Assembly: GCF_003255815.1 (NCBI RefSeq)
Contig: NC_037681.1
Coordinates: 86,621,194-86,685,193, forward strand
DNA length: 64,000 nt
Reading direction: 5' to 3'
DNA from: Theropithecus gelada
Lineage: Eukaryota; Chordata; Mammalia; Primates; Cercopithecidae
The translations under genes and the position numbers were made by a program. The notes beneath the pieces are model-generated. The model was not told the DNA's origin. It did not search any database and worked only from the letters and a program-made list of their open reading frames with translations. Shown here piece by piece: positions 34,151 to 45,689 of this stretch (position 1 is the first letter of the stretch; every line of letters begins with the position of its first letter).

Positions 34151-35821
34151 ACCTATGAAGGCACAGTACATGTTGAGACAAAGCTGTACAACAGAACCTC
34201 CAAGTATGTGGGTGGAAAACAATAAAATATCTCAGTGGTAAAAATGGAAGACCTCAGGAAATGGCAGCAGCTGGGGAATGCAGTGTGTGAGTATAAGGCA
34301 TGCAGAATCTGGCACAAACAGGAAATTAACAGGAGGATGCATGTGTTTGCATCAACAATATCTCTGTAAGTCAACCCACCATACACAGATACGATACTCT
34401 CACTGATCAGCAAAGGGAAGCAGGAGGTACCCAATGTAATCAGTGGCCAGTCTTGCCCAACTTGCTTCAATTTCAGCCCAGTTCATGTGGCCATTGGCTC
34501 GGCTTCTGTGCTCTGGTCTTGGCATTTTAATGTGGCTCTCAGCTAGGCTCTGCATGCCCCTTCCAGGCATCCAGCTTGGGCTTATGGGGACTGGGATGGG
34601 TTCAACTTGTCCTCCTACTCAGAGAGTTAAAAAGCACTACTGCGGGAATGTAGCTGTATCCCTAAGATTTCGTCATCTGTATTTTTCTGTGGCAAAGAGG
34701 GAGTCCTAGTGGTCATTCATACTGGGTCTTTGAAGATAAAATGTTTTAAAATTGTGGCATGGTGCAAAATGGGAAGGACATAGGGAGCACGGGCAGAAGA
34801 AGAAAGCAAAAACACGAAGGCATTGCTTGTTTTTCTGAGTTTTCAGGAAAAGAAAAGCAACGTGCAGCTCCTGAGCAGGGAAGAAGCAACAGGAATAAAC
34901 CTTTGGGGCACATACTGGACCTGAGTCTTTGGTCTCCCTCTTGAGGCAAAAAGTAGCTACTCAGGGAAAAACAATATAGTGTGGGAACCATAATTATGAA
35001 TTTAGTGAATGGATGCTATTTATAGTATACTATATTCTGCAGGCAGGGAGTTCAATGTGAAGTTCAGAGCCACAGACAAATTGAATTTGGTGTGGAGGTT
35101 CTGTCAGGAGAAAAGGGCTGCTGGAAGAATGTGTTGGGCTTTAACAGAGCAGGTTAGGGTCAGAGGCTCTGTTCATTCTATTCATAAATGAAAGAGTAAG
35201 TATAGAAAACACTATGACTTTGTTTAGGAGGATTTACTTGTGGTAACAGTTCCAGTAAAGCAGCTTGCTTTGAGGTTTGAACTTGGCAATATGAATGGGA
35301 AGTTGGGCTGTAGCAATTTGAAGGGTGGCTTCTCTACCTGCTAGGAAGTTTTTTTTTTTTTTTTTTTTTTTAAATTTAAGGTGGAAAAGTGGGTCATAAC
35401 TGGAACGAAGGTAATCCAAAAGGTAAAATGTAAAACTAGAAGCTAAGAAATAATTTATGCTTAGTAATGTGCCAGTAAGCCAAGTGTTTTGGTTATGGAA
35501 AGCAAGGATACCAGATTACTGAATCTATATAAACATTTGGGAAATAAAGTCTGTAAAAACAATCAAACTTTGTTCAAGAGAAATTTTTAGTTAAATTTAA
35601 AAAAATGAAGTTAAGCACCCGTAAATCTCAGTTCAAATAAAAAATTAAAATTAAAACTCTAGACTATTTAGAGATATATGAAATGGGAACACCACACACA
35701 AAAACTGATGGGATGTAGCTAAAGGTATAATAAAAGAAAAATTTATAATCATAAATGTTTTGAGTAGGAGAAGAAAGACTAAAATAATCAAGCTAAACGT
35801 TTAGTTCAAGAAATAAAAATG

Positions 35822-36093
35822 GGCCAGGCACAGTGGCTCATGCCTGTAATCTCAGCACTTTGGGAGGCTGAGGAGGGCAGATCACTTGAGGCTAGGAGTT
35901 TGAGACCAGCCTGGTCAACATGGTGAAACCCTGTCTCTACTAAACACACACAAAATATTAGCTGGGCATGGTGGCACATGCCTGTAATCCCAGCTACTCG
36001 GGAGGCTGAGGCATGAGAATCACTTGAACTCAGAAGGCTGAGAATGTAGTGAGCCAAGATTACGCCACTGCACTCTAGCCTGGGCGGCAGAGC
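35822..36093 (+). mobile_element. AluJ/S element lacking its 3' tail
   Basis: Alu from GGCCAGGCACAGTGGCTC to GCCTGGGCGGCAGAGCAA. The usual GACTCCGTCTC and A tail are absent. Instead the sequence passes into TGTGACTCCTATTTC, a segment also found inside the ERVL pol at 36894-36922. The linker has an ACACACAC insertion. Confidence 0.93.
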
Positions 36094-36208
36094 AATGTGA
36101 CTCCTATTTCTGGTCATTTTTTAGTGAAAATCACAAATTTCCATAAGTGAGTCACTGTGATGATGATAAATAATGTGACTCCTATTTCTGGTCATTTTTT
36201 AATGAAAA
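36094..36208. repeat. 78-base tandem unit copied from ERVL pol
   Basis: AATGTGACTCCTATTTCTGG begins at 36094 and again at 36172, a 78-base spacing. Segment 36129-36200 equals 36851-36922 over 72 bases with one mismatch (T or C in GTCACTGYGATG). Confidence 0.95.
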
Positions 36209-36312
36209 ACAACAAAAAACACATACAGTGTAATATTAAAAAGCATAAAAAAGAAAAAGAAATCAATAAATATAAAAGAATAATTTAATGAAAAAGAAAG
36301 AAAGAAGAGACT
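36209..36312. repeat. A-rich tract
   Basis: About 100 bases of A-rich sequence (AAAAAGAAAAAG, AAAGAAAGAAAGAAG) between the tandem copies and the ERVL remnant. Confidence 0.75.
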
Positions 36313-39300
36313 TAGAAGAAGGAAGTAAGTGGAATGAATGACAGGCCTCGCTTCTGCCGTTGGTCTCCAGATTACAACTGATATTCACTGTCTTTCTCAT
36401 CTTTCGTCCACTCTAGCTTCCTCCTAGCCTGGTATAGCAACTCTTGTAGTACAGGTAGCTTAGCTGGTGGGATGACTGAGACCCACACGCTTGGATGACC
36501 AGAGCCCCAGGCTGTCATGTGCTTCTTAGGCAATAACTGTGTGCTTGTTCATTTACTGTCAAAATTGTACAAGGTTGTACCAAGAGATGGTCCAGCGCAT
36601 CACCTGATTTCTAAACATTCTTCTCTGGCCCATGCATACCAGCAGCCCTACTTACTCATGATGATTGGCTCAGCTACCCTAGTGACTCCATGAATTGCCT
36701 ACTGGTACCTTGACACAAGGATCCTGAAGTAAACAGATGGAAGTCATAGCTTATAGTTGAATGGGATCTTGCTGTGTCACCTGATGGAAGCTTTCCTCCT
36801 CTGGGGTCTACTGCCTCTAAACCTACAGAGCTTAGGGTTCCAGGGAAAGAAATCACAAATTTCCATAAGTGAGTCACTGCGATGATGATAAATAATGTGA
36901 CTCCTATTTCTGGTCATTTTTTTAAAAACTCACATATTTTATCTATGGAGATTCAGCACTGTGCAATGTTCATCAATTTAGAGAACCTATTACATTCTGG
37001 AGAGGCTGCCTTCCTCAGAGTATCATCTCCACACTGGCCCCTCCATTGCACATCCAAAAGGACACTCTGCTGCCCTGTCAGGCCAACAACTTCTGGCGAT
37101 GCAGTATGTGACAGGTCTGGTGAATCTAATGACCATGCACTCACTGTCGTACTTCCTTTGCTGTAAAGTGTGTACCTTGGTCCAATGTTATACTTGTGGA
37201 ATCCGGGTCAGTGGATCAAATATTCTATTCTTGGGTAGTGGTGCTGGCTGAGACCTGCAGACAGGAAAGGGAAACCTATACCCAGAGTGTGTTTCAATTC
37301 CAATCAAGATGAATCACTGGCTTTTCTAGGATGGAAGGGATGCAGTGTAATCATTGGTTGATCTTTTTGAGGAAAGGTGCTGTTCCAGAAGCTCAGCATT
37401 CATTTCTATTGCTGGTAGGCTTGACATTTAATGGCTGCAGAAGCTAGGTGAGTCTTGGTGACTGGGAGTGTATGCTGTCAGGCCCATGCACAGCCCTATC
37501 CCTGTCTCTGTTCCTGCACCATTGCACCAGCACTGAGGTGACTGATGCAGGGCCTGGTTAACATCAAGTGGACAAGTCGTCCTGCCTGCCTGGCTGTTCA
37601 GTTCCTCTTTTATGGTAGACGCTCTCTGGTAGGTTAGTTAATATGAAATGTAAAGATCTTCACATTTTACACTTACTTCCCTAGACTCATCTTATGCCTC
37701 CTCTCCATTTGTCCTTGTCCACACTCTTCTGATCTCTCTTCTTCAGATTCCTGACACACCAGACAAGCCACTCACCATTGCCCTTGGGTCCATATATGTT
37801 CTCACCTTAGGCCACTTCTTATTCCATGCAAAGTGCATTATCAAGTGTATCTTCTGAAGCTCTGCCTCTTGGGAGGATTTTCATACCATTGCCTTTCTAG
37901 GCCACCTCTGAGTGGGGCTTTTGTGTAGCAGTGGTCCCTTTCATCCTGCATCTACACATTGAGAAGACACATCTGTGATCCAAACCCAGCCTTTTGTCTT
38001 TTTTATCCTCTGGTCACATGAGGGAATCATAAAGACCCTCCTCACACCACAGATGTGAGCTGAGGGTGAGACATTGGCGTAAGATTACTGAATGAAATGG
38101 GGCCTGGGGCACCTGCTTGTGCTGCTTGTTTGTGCCTCTGGCCCTGGTTGTTTGATGAGTTGCTGCTCCACCTGCCTGACCTTATTACTTGATAGGTTTG
38201 ACAACACCTAATTCGTGGTAAGCAGTTACAGTCAAGTGGTCATTAGATGTCCCATGGTCAGATGCTGTATCTATATCAGGAGCCAGCACCCATATAGGAG
38301 CTGTTTTTCAAAAGATGCCACTTCTCCACTACTGGTGGCATGACTTTGCTCCAGCACCCTTGGGGTCTGCATTGTGGTTCTCCTCAAGTCCAGAGGGCAT
38401 CTTGTCTCATAGCAATACTTCTATACCACAGAGTCTTCTAGGTAATATGGGCCAAGTGGCAGGCTTACTTTCAGCACAGCTTGGTCCTACTTGTAGAGCC
38501 CTTTTGCACTCTAGGCCCCACCTAACCTGGTAGCTATCATGGCACCCAGTAGGAGGTCAGGGTAGTATTTCCAAATATGGAACATGCTGCTTTCAGAACC
38601 TGGCCTGTAAGCATTGTGCTTCCTTCTTATTGACTGGAGGTGTGAGATGCAGTAATGTGTCCTTTACTTTGAAAGGGATGCCCCAATATCCTTGGACCTC
38701 TAAAACCTTTACTGATATGGCATGTCCCTGAATCTTTATAAGGTTTATTTCCCCCCCTCCTCCTCTGGAGATATGTATGACCAAGGCTTCCATATACTTG
38801 TTGTTATTACTCTTATCCACTACATGTGGTGTCATCAATATCTACAATGTCCAGTAGATTCCAGTCCCTTTAAATTATAGTATGATTGCTCCTGGGCTAT
38901 GCCATGAGAGTTAGCATAGCCCAGGAGCAATCCTGTTCCATAGTGAAAGAGAACTGTTTCTAATCCTTGTACCTGATAAGAATGTAAAATGCCGCATTCA
39001 CCAGTTCAATGGCCATGTACTTAAGGCTGTGTTGGTCTACTCTCTAGAAAAGGTACTACACCTGACACAGGAGCACCAATTGGAGCTACGTTTGATGTTA
39101 TCCACTGTCATCCTCTAGGATCTGTCTCTTTTTTTTTCTAAGGAAATAGGACTGGTGAGTTAAATAGGAATATAATGGGGCCACCACCCTTGTAAACTAG
39201 TTCACAATAACGCCTTTGGAGGTGGGACCAATGTCTTCCATTTTCCCCAGAACATGAAAGTGTATTTTATTTACAATTTTTGGCTTGGAAAGCACAGTTT

Positions 39301-39993
39301 TAGAGACTTGCACCTTGGCTTTCCCAACTACAATAGCTCTTACTTCAAAAGCTAAGAAGCCCATGGGAGGATTTTACCAACCAACAAGTATGTATATTCC
39401 AATTACATATTTTGGGTTTAAGGAAATTCCACTGGGTAGCTCTGTGAACCCAGTGAACCTGTTGTGAGCAAGGTTGGGCCCAGGACTCCATTGATTACTT
39501 GTCCTTTATAAGCTCCTACTATAACAGGTAGCCATGAGGACACTTGTGTACCCAGATAGCAATTCAGCTTCTCTGTTCAACAGTTCTTGAAAAGTTGCTT
39601 TATTCTACTTTTCCCAGTGTATGATTACCAGAATAGTGGTTATAGATCTCTTTGGAGAAGAATTAGTGAAATTATTAGTATGCATACTTGCCTTGGTATT
39701 GCAGAGTCCTTTCTTCTAAGTATCCAGCTTTTCCTTCAGTCAATGGTTCTGAATTTAAAAACTAGCTGAGGTTCAGAAACTGGACAAAGGATCATGCCTT
39801 CTTATTGCAGTGTCTGTCCTTAGCCTCCTGATCATCTACCCATGATTTCTTTGGTTTAGACTGAGAAATGTGCTTCTTGGCTGTCCACCTATTTTGCCCC
39901 TACCATGCCTTATTGTGTCAGCCATTTACCCAGCTCTTCATGAGTCAGATATTCCTGGCTGCCACTTGGGCTTTGCAACATATCACAGTGATT
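36313..39993 (-). pseudogene. ERVL (class III) pol remnant
   Basis: Minus-strand endogenous retrovirus pol, broken by many stops and frameshifts. In translation order from high to low coordinates: protease to RT start about 39.6-39.1 kb; an RT active-site remnant (IDDT) near 38831-38842; RT thumb/connection with FKVKDTLLHLTPP and NKKEAQ in the 81-codon fragment 38838-38593; RNase H with FEKQLL and LTMGH near 38313-38240; integrase catalytic region with DQGTHFTAKEVRQ near 37185-37146 and SPEVVGL further on; and a C-terminal extension with GTLSSVGLEAV and GGKLPSGDT in 36877-36674, where ERVL elements carry a dUTPase-like tail. No intact domain survives. ERVL elements lack env, and none was seen. 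Confidence 0.8.
38884..38932. repeat. Perfect 19-base inverted repeat
   Basis: GATTGCTCCTGGGCTATGC (38884-38902) and its exact complement (38914-38932) surround an 11-base loop. It lies in the ERVL RT region just before the YxDD-like site. Confidence 0.97.
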
Positions 39994-39998
39994 GTGCC

Positions 39999-40369
39999 TG
40001 CAATGGACTGAATATTTGTGTGCCCTCATAGTTCATGTATTGAACCCCAATCCCTAATGTGATGTATTAGGAGGTGTGGCATTTAGGAGGTTATTGGAAA
40101 ATAAGGGTGGGGACCTCATGAATGGGATTAGTGCCCTTATCAAAGAGACCCTGGGGAGATCTCTCACCTCTTTCCAACCTGTGAGGATACAGAGAGAAGA
40201 CAGCTAGCTATGAACCAGAAGGCAGGTCCTTACTAAACATGGAGGGTGCTGACAGCAGCACCTAGATCTTAGACTGTCCAGCCTCCATAACTGTGAGAAA
40301 TAAATGTTTGTTGTTTAAGTCACCCACTCTGTAGTATTTTTGTAATAGCAGTATGAACAAACTAAGACA
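39999..40369 (+). mobile_element. MST-type LTR (ERVL-MaLR) inside ERVL
   Basis: 371-base solo LTR beginning TGCAATGGACTGAATATTTG and ending ACAAACTAAGACA, with TGTGATGTATTAGGAGGTG and AACTGTGAGAAATAAATG, typical of MST. The 5-base target duplication GTGCC is perfect (39994-39998, 40370-40374). It interrupts the minus-strand ERVL and is therefore younger. Confidence 0.92.
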
Positions 40370-40374
40370 GTGCC

Positions 40375-41620
40375 TTCCTTGCTTCTGACAAGTCAGGGCC
40401 ACCACCAGGGTGATCATCATCACCATCTCCTTTATTACCAGTGAGCCCAGTTCTGCAATAGCATCTCGTTCCCTAAGCTCTGGTTTACAGAGGACAGCCC
40501 CTCTCCCTGGCCCATTTCTTATTGCTTTATTGCTTTGCTAAGTGGGGTGTCCTCTTGGCCCTCCTGCAGAACACTGCCACCAGGTGAGCTTTCTTGCTTT
40601 ACATACCATATCCACTCTAGCATGCCAACTTCACAAGCTTCTAAGCTCCTCATCCTACCATCTTCTATGGCAGCTTTGGCATTTGTACTTAACTAAGTGT
40701 GGGTTCTTTCTTTCTCTCATCTTCAGAGCAATCCTAACCATATGTAAGCAACATTTCCTGGGCCAGGATATTAAATCCTATATTATGAGAGAGTGTTCCC
40801 ATGTTGATAAACTCTCCCTCCCTCAACTTTATATTCCACACCCACTCTTGCTCCGGCATCCTCAGGACCCAGTCCCATATACACTCTTTCAGCTTCTCTC
40901 AGTATAAGTTGGCTAGGTTTTTCACAGCATCGTGGTAATAGAATCCCTCTCCTTCCTTTGCCTACCCAGCATGTCATTGGCCAGACTGTGTTGTGACTTG
41001 ATGCTAGGTCAAGTTACAAACCCCAGCAGGGGTTTGGGTGGGGATCGAACTTGAGGGAGGCTGTGTGTTGCTCTGCAGCGTGGAAGTCTCTGAACCATTT
41101 TTAAGAAATTGTGGACTATAGACCCAAAGGGTTCAGGGGAATCTGGAGTGTAAAGATTTTCAAGTGCATTGACCCAAATGACCCAGTTCAAGTCTCAGGG
41201 TTCCCCTCCTCAATTAGGGCCCTAACCCTGGCATAAGAGAGACTTACCAGGGCTGAGAATCCAACTTTCTCTGGAGCTTTGCTACTCTTATAATTAAGTC
41301 TGGGGCTTGATCCTTAACCTTCTCCTCCCCCAGGAGATCAAGGGATCAGAGCCTCTTTACATGCTGCCAAGGAGGTGCTCTGATTTTCACACTTAGCCTT
41401 CAATTAGTGATTAATTACCCTTAGACTTTTCTTGTCTTTCTCCACTGCATCAGTGCCACTCAGCAAGCCATTGGATTCCATTGTCCTTATAATTAGTACT
41501 TCTTCAGAACCTCTTGAAAGCTTAAGCTACTGCACCTGCCAGTGCATTTTCTTCCAAGGATGTTCTATCCCAGGTTGTCGCTGATAAAAAGCTTTAACGA
41601 TTGCACTGCTACAGCACGCC
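40375..41620 (-). pseudogene. ERVL gag and leader region, decayed
   Basis: By position this is the gag and 5' leader of the minus-strand ERVL, between its pol and a probable 5' LTR. I see only short open pieces (a 64-codon fragment at 40977-40783) and no zinc knuckle. The assignment rests on context and continuity, not on a motif. Confidence 0.45.
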
Positions 41621-42185
41621 TGTAGTTTTCAGCAAGTCACCTACCACTAGGAATGGGGTCCTCATTGCCAGTGGGTTAGTGGGTGATCCAGTTTCAAAAT
41701 TGCATTTTAGTTCAGTTTTCCTCCTCCTCAGATCACTCCTGGCAACAATTGCTTTAGGTTTGGTTCCTAGGAAAGTAGGCTCTGAGATGAAGGCTTCCAT
41801 GCAGGATATTTACTGATGAGTACTCTCAGGATCAATACCTCTAGGGGAGGAGAGGGAAATATTGAATTGTGATGCAACTGCCACAAGAACCTCATAACCA
41901 CTCTCATGGGGAGCCTTGGAGCTGGGATGGTTCTTCAGCATTTCCCTGCCGTGAAGTGAGGGATTTGGATCTCAATACCCACAATCGACTAGTCACTGGA
42001 TATCGGCTGTCTCTGGGAGAAGTGAGCCCTTAAGCACAGCAGCTCTTTTCTGCCAAAGGCAGTCCCAGAGAGGAAGTCAACTTAAATCTGTCATCCATCA
42101 ACAGCCAGTAGTCGATGAAATGCTTGCCTAAGCCAAGAGTGAGAGCCTGAGCAGCACATCACAGTGTCCATTGCAGTTCCTATAT
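41621..42185 (-). mobile_element. Probable ERVL 5' LTR
   Basis: Placed where the 5' LTR should be. On the minus strand it starts near TGCAATGGACACTGTGATG (42183 downwards) and carries a degenerate polyadenylation-like AGTAAATA near 41810. TGCATGGAAGCCTTCATCTC and AGAGACAGCCGATATCC resemble an LTR family I cannot name. No matching 3' LTR is visible at the other end, where the A-rich tract and Alu now lie. Confidence 0.4.
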
Positions 42186-42362
42186 ACTAGAAATAAGCCA
42201 GTAAAAATATGATGAATGACAATCCCATTAACAGCAACAGGAAACATAAAATGTGTTCAGAGTATCTTAAAGACTCATATGAAAAAAACAAAATAACCTT
42301 TATTGAGAAACAATATCTTGACGAATAAAGTATTTACCTTGTTTCTGAATAAGAAGACAATA

Positions 42363-42678
42363 GGCCAGGCACGGTGGCTCAAGCCTGTGATCCCAGCATT
42401 TTGGGAGGCCAAGGTGGGCAGATCACCTGAGATTCAGGAGTTTGAGATCAGCCTGACCAGCGTGGAGAAACCCCGTCTCTACTAAAAATATAAAATTAGC
42501 TGAGTGTGGTGGCACATGCCTGTAATCCCAGCTACTCTGGAAGCTGAGGCCGGAGAATTGCTTGAACCCAGAGGCGGAAGTTGCAGTGAGCTGAGATCAC
42601 ACCATTGCACTCCAGCCTGGGCAACAAGAGTGAAACTCCGTCTCAAAAAAAAAAAAAAGAGAAAAAAGAAAAGAAAAG
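42363..42678 (+). mobile_element. AluS-like element
   Basis: Full-length Alu with an A-rich tail extended by AAAAG units. The 12-base target duplication AAGAAGACAATA is perfect (42351-42362, 42679-42690). Confidence 0.95.
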
Positions 42679-42799
42679 AAGAAGACAATAGCAAAAGTAC
42701 CAACTCTTTTCAAGTTAACAGAATAAAATAAGCTATAATAGAACTAAGTATAAATATTACTTTGTATAATATAAATATGGTACTTAAAATCACTAGGGA

Positions 42800-43865
42800 A
42801 AGAAAGGATTATTTAATAAATGTTTTTGAAACCAATGATTAGCAATTTGGAGCAAAAATTAGATTTTCTACCTCACACTATTTACCAAATTATGTGCCAT
42901 ATGAATTCAATGTTTAAATAGGTGAAAATACTAGAAGAAAATATGAGCGATTTTTTTAACAATCATCTTTTGGTGGGGAAGACGTTTAAGGCATGATACC
43001 AAAGGCAGATAGTATACAAGAAAAAGAAAATTAAAATTGCTAAAGACTATTTTTTATAAAAAGTGATAAAAATTTAAAAGCAAGTGAAAAAATAGGAATA
43101 AAATATGTATAAGGATAGTTCTACTACTATTCTTGAGGTATAGAGAACTCCTGTGATTTAAGAAAAAGACAAAAATGTATAAAGGACATAAACAGATAAT
43201 TCACAAAAGCAGGATAAAGTCAATAAATATAAAGAAAATATTATTACATACTAATAAATATATACAATCGAAAGCAGCAAATAATATCATTTATGACCTA
43301 GCAAATTGGATAAAATTTTTTAAAAAATTGTAATACCTGCTGTTGTCCTGGCAGTGAGAAGTACACATGCTCATCTCCAGAGAATAGAAACAGATACATT
43401 TATACAGAATATAAAGCCCACATGGAAGGTGATTTTATGATCTATATCCCCAAACTTCATTCAGATCCTTTGGCCAAGGAGGTCCACTTGTAGGAACGAA
43501 TCCTAAAGAAGCAATTGCTGATACACACGAAGATTTTTGTACAGTAATGTTCATTATACAATTATTGTTTCTAATACTAAATGTTAGAACCAACCTAAGT
43601 CTCACAATAGGCATTTGTGAATCAATAATAGCTTATCTATATTATGAAATACTATATAGCCTTTAAAAATGATGTAGACCAATATTTAGTGACACAGAAA
43701 ATGTGCACAGTAGAATGTAGGTGAACTTAGGAAGCAGCAAAATTGGATACACAAACAATCTCATTTTTTGCTAGTGCATGGGAGGGGGAGAAAATAACCC
43801 CTGAAAGTGTATGCTTTAAAATATAAATGGTGATTATTCCTCGTTGGCCAGGTTTTAGATGAATT
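42800..43865 (+). mobile_element. Old L1 (L1M) ORF2 end and 3'UTR
   Basis: Sense remnant: GGATTATTTAATAAATG, CTACCTCACACTATTTACC and ATACTAGAAGAAAATATGAG (end of ORF2), ACAGATAATTCACAAAAGCAG, and TGAAATACTATATAGCCTTT, TAAAAATGATGTAGACC from the 3' region. Strongly diverged, with no intact frame. It ends near a T-rich run. Confidence 0.7.
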
Positions 43866-44843
43866 CAATCTTTTTCTTTTTGATTTCTAGTATTTTTTTT
43901 TGTTGTTGTTTTTGGTAAAGAAATAAAGAATTACTACTCCATAGGCAGAGCAGCCAATTTCCTGTATTTTCTACAATGTGCTATGAATCAAGCTGCAATG
44001 AGTATACTAAAAGTAAACGAAAATGTTCTCTGTTACCTGAGTTCTGATTCCATCCTGATGCTATTCTGATGATTCTAGAGAGATGGATCTAACTGAGAAA
44101 GAAAATGAAAGAAACCACAGAATCAGATTGGCTCCATAGGTCCAGCTGTAATGAACTTGGATTTTTAAAGATATATACAAATTTAAAAGAATAAACTCAA
44201 ACCAGGGATGTATAAAAGAAAATGACTAGCATTTTTTTTTAAAGAAAATAAATAGAAGAGAAAAATTTTTAAAAAGCTAGAAAAGTCCAAAGTGAACCAA
44301 GTCTTTCAAAAATGCTTAGTATAGGGAAAAGGACTTAAAACTAAGCATGGAATAAAGAAGAAAAGAAATGGTTTTGGCTGGGTGCTTGGCAGCACTATGG
44401 TACTGTTGATGAATGATTGTACAGTGCAAACTCCATCAGTCCTATTTTACATTCATCTTTTCTGCCAAAAGGAATGAGACTGGGGCTGTAGAAGGAAGAA
44501 CAAACATCAGTAGGAAGGAACTGTGGCCCAGTGTGAATGAACAGATCCGGGGACCTCCCTGCTCTGGATGAATTCTAATTTCCTGGCTGGAGCAGATGCA
44601 TTTCTATGTTCTTACACATGAGAAGGCAGGTCACTGCCAGTGCTCATGGACCAACTGTGGAGGGAATGAGAGAGGGATCAGCACGTGGGAGCTGGGCCAG
44701 CGCAGTTCCTTCAAAAAAGAAAGGAAGATGAGGCCCTTAAATTTCAGCCTGGTGAGCAAGATTCTCAAACAAATTATTAAGGGGAAGATTCCAAGGAAAC
44801 TCAGAACATGAAGCAGATAATCTTCATAAAATAAAGATGAACC
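43866..44843. other. Single-copy stretch
   Basis: About 1 kb, no gene or repeat firmly recognised. Confidence 0.45.
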
Positions 44844-45119
44844 GGCCGGGCGTGATGGCTCATGCCTGTAATCCCAGCACTTTGGGAGGCCGAGGCGGGT
44901 GGATCACAAGTTCAGGAGATCGAGACCATCCTGGCCAGCATGGAGAAACCCCACCTCTCCTAAAAATACAAAAATTAGCTGGGCGTGGTGGCGCATGCCT
45001 CTAATCCCAGCTACTCGGGAGGCCGAGGCAGGAGAATCACTTGAACCTGGGAGGCGGAGATTGCAGTGAACCGAGATTGTGCCACTGCACTCCAGCCTGG
45101 CAACAGAGTGAGACTCTAT

Positions 45120-45159
<40 letters not shown>
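44844..45159 (+). mobile_element. AluS/Y-like element with a 40-base pure A tail
   Basis: Full-length Alu from GGCCGGGCGTGATGG. The tail is an uninterrupted A40 (45120-45159), unusually long and clean for an element whose body has accumulated many changes. Confidence 0.95.
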
Positions 45160-45161
<2 letters not shown>

Positions 45162-45689
45162 AGTGGAGAAAAACAGTACAATTCAGAGAGCAAATGAGAG
45201 ACTTCTATGTCAATGAGGTGCAGGTGATGAGGGATGGAGATGTCAAGGAGAAATAATGACACCACCTACACACATCTGGGGGTATGTTGGGAGATGTGGT
45301 AATAAAAGAAGGGGATATCACAGAAGTCCTTTATGTCATCGTTTTTAGGAAAATTTTCAGGGAAAAGGGAAGGGCTGTGGACTAATTCTGGCATTTCAAT
45401 CAAAGCAGCAGACACTAGTGATTCGATGCAGGCATCCAAGCTTTAGAAATGAGTTGATATCTGGAAGTGCTCCCATAACTGAAGGCCTTTGCTATATTCT
45501 GTGTTAGGTTTGATGATTGCCTGATCTGTTTCTTGGCAGTTATTTTTAATGGCTAATAGGAGAAAGATGATAAAAAAAATACACAAAGAAGATGCCGCAA
45601 CTTTTAAAGGAAGAAAATGTGAAAGCCATTATGAACCCCCAAGTTTCATTTTCATCCGTCCCTTTCTCCTTTTCTTCTTTCCTTCCCTC
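45160..45689. other. Single-copy stretch
   Basis: About 0.5 kb, no gene or repeat recognised. Confidence 0.45.

Larger units (their letters stand above)
32481..35821. other. Single-copy stretch with one MIR and poly-T
   Basis: No gene recognised. It has an 18-base triplication at 33279-33332, a MIR at 33985-34150 and a long T run at 35349-35371. Confidence 0.5.

Noticed and set aside
40542..40907. 121-codon plus ORF
   Set aside because: Antisense to the decayed ERVL gag region; no domain.
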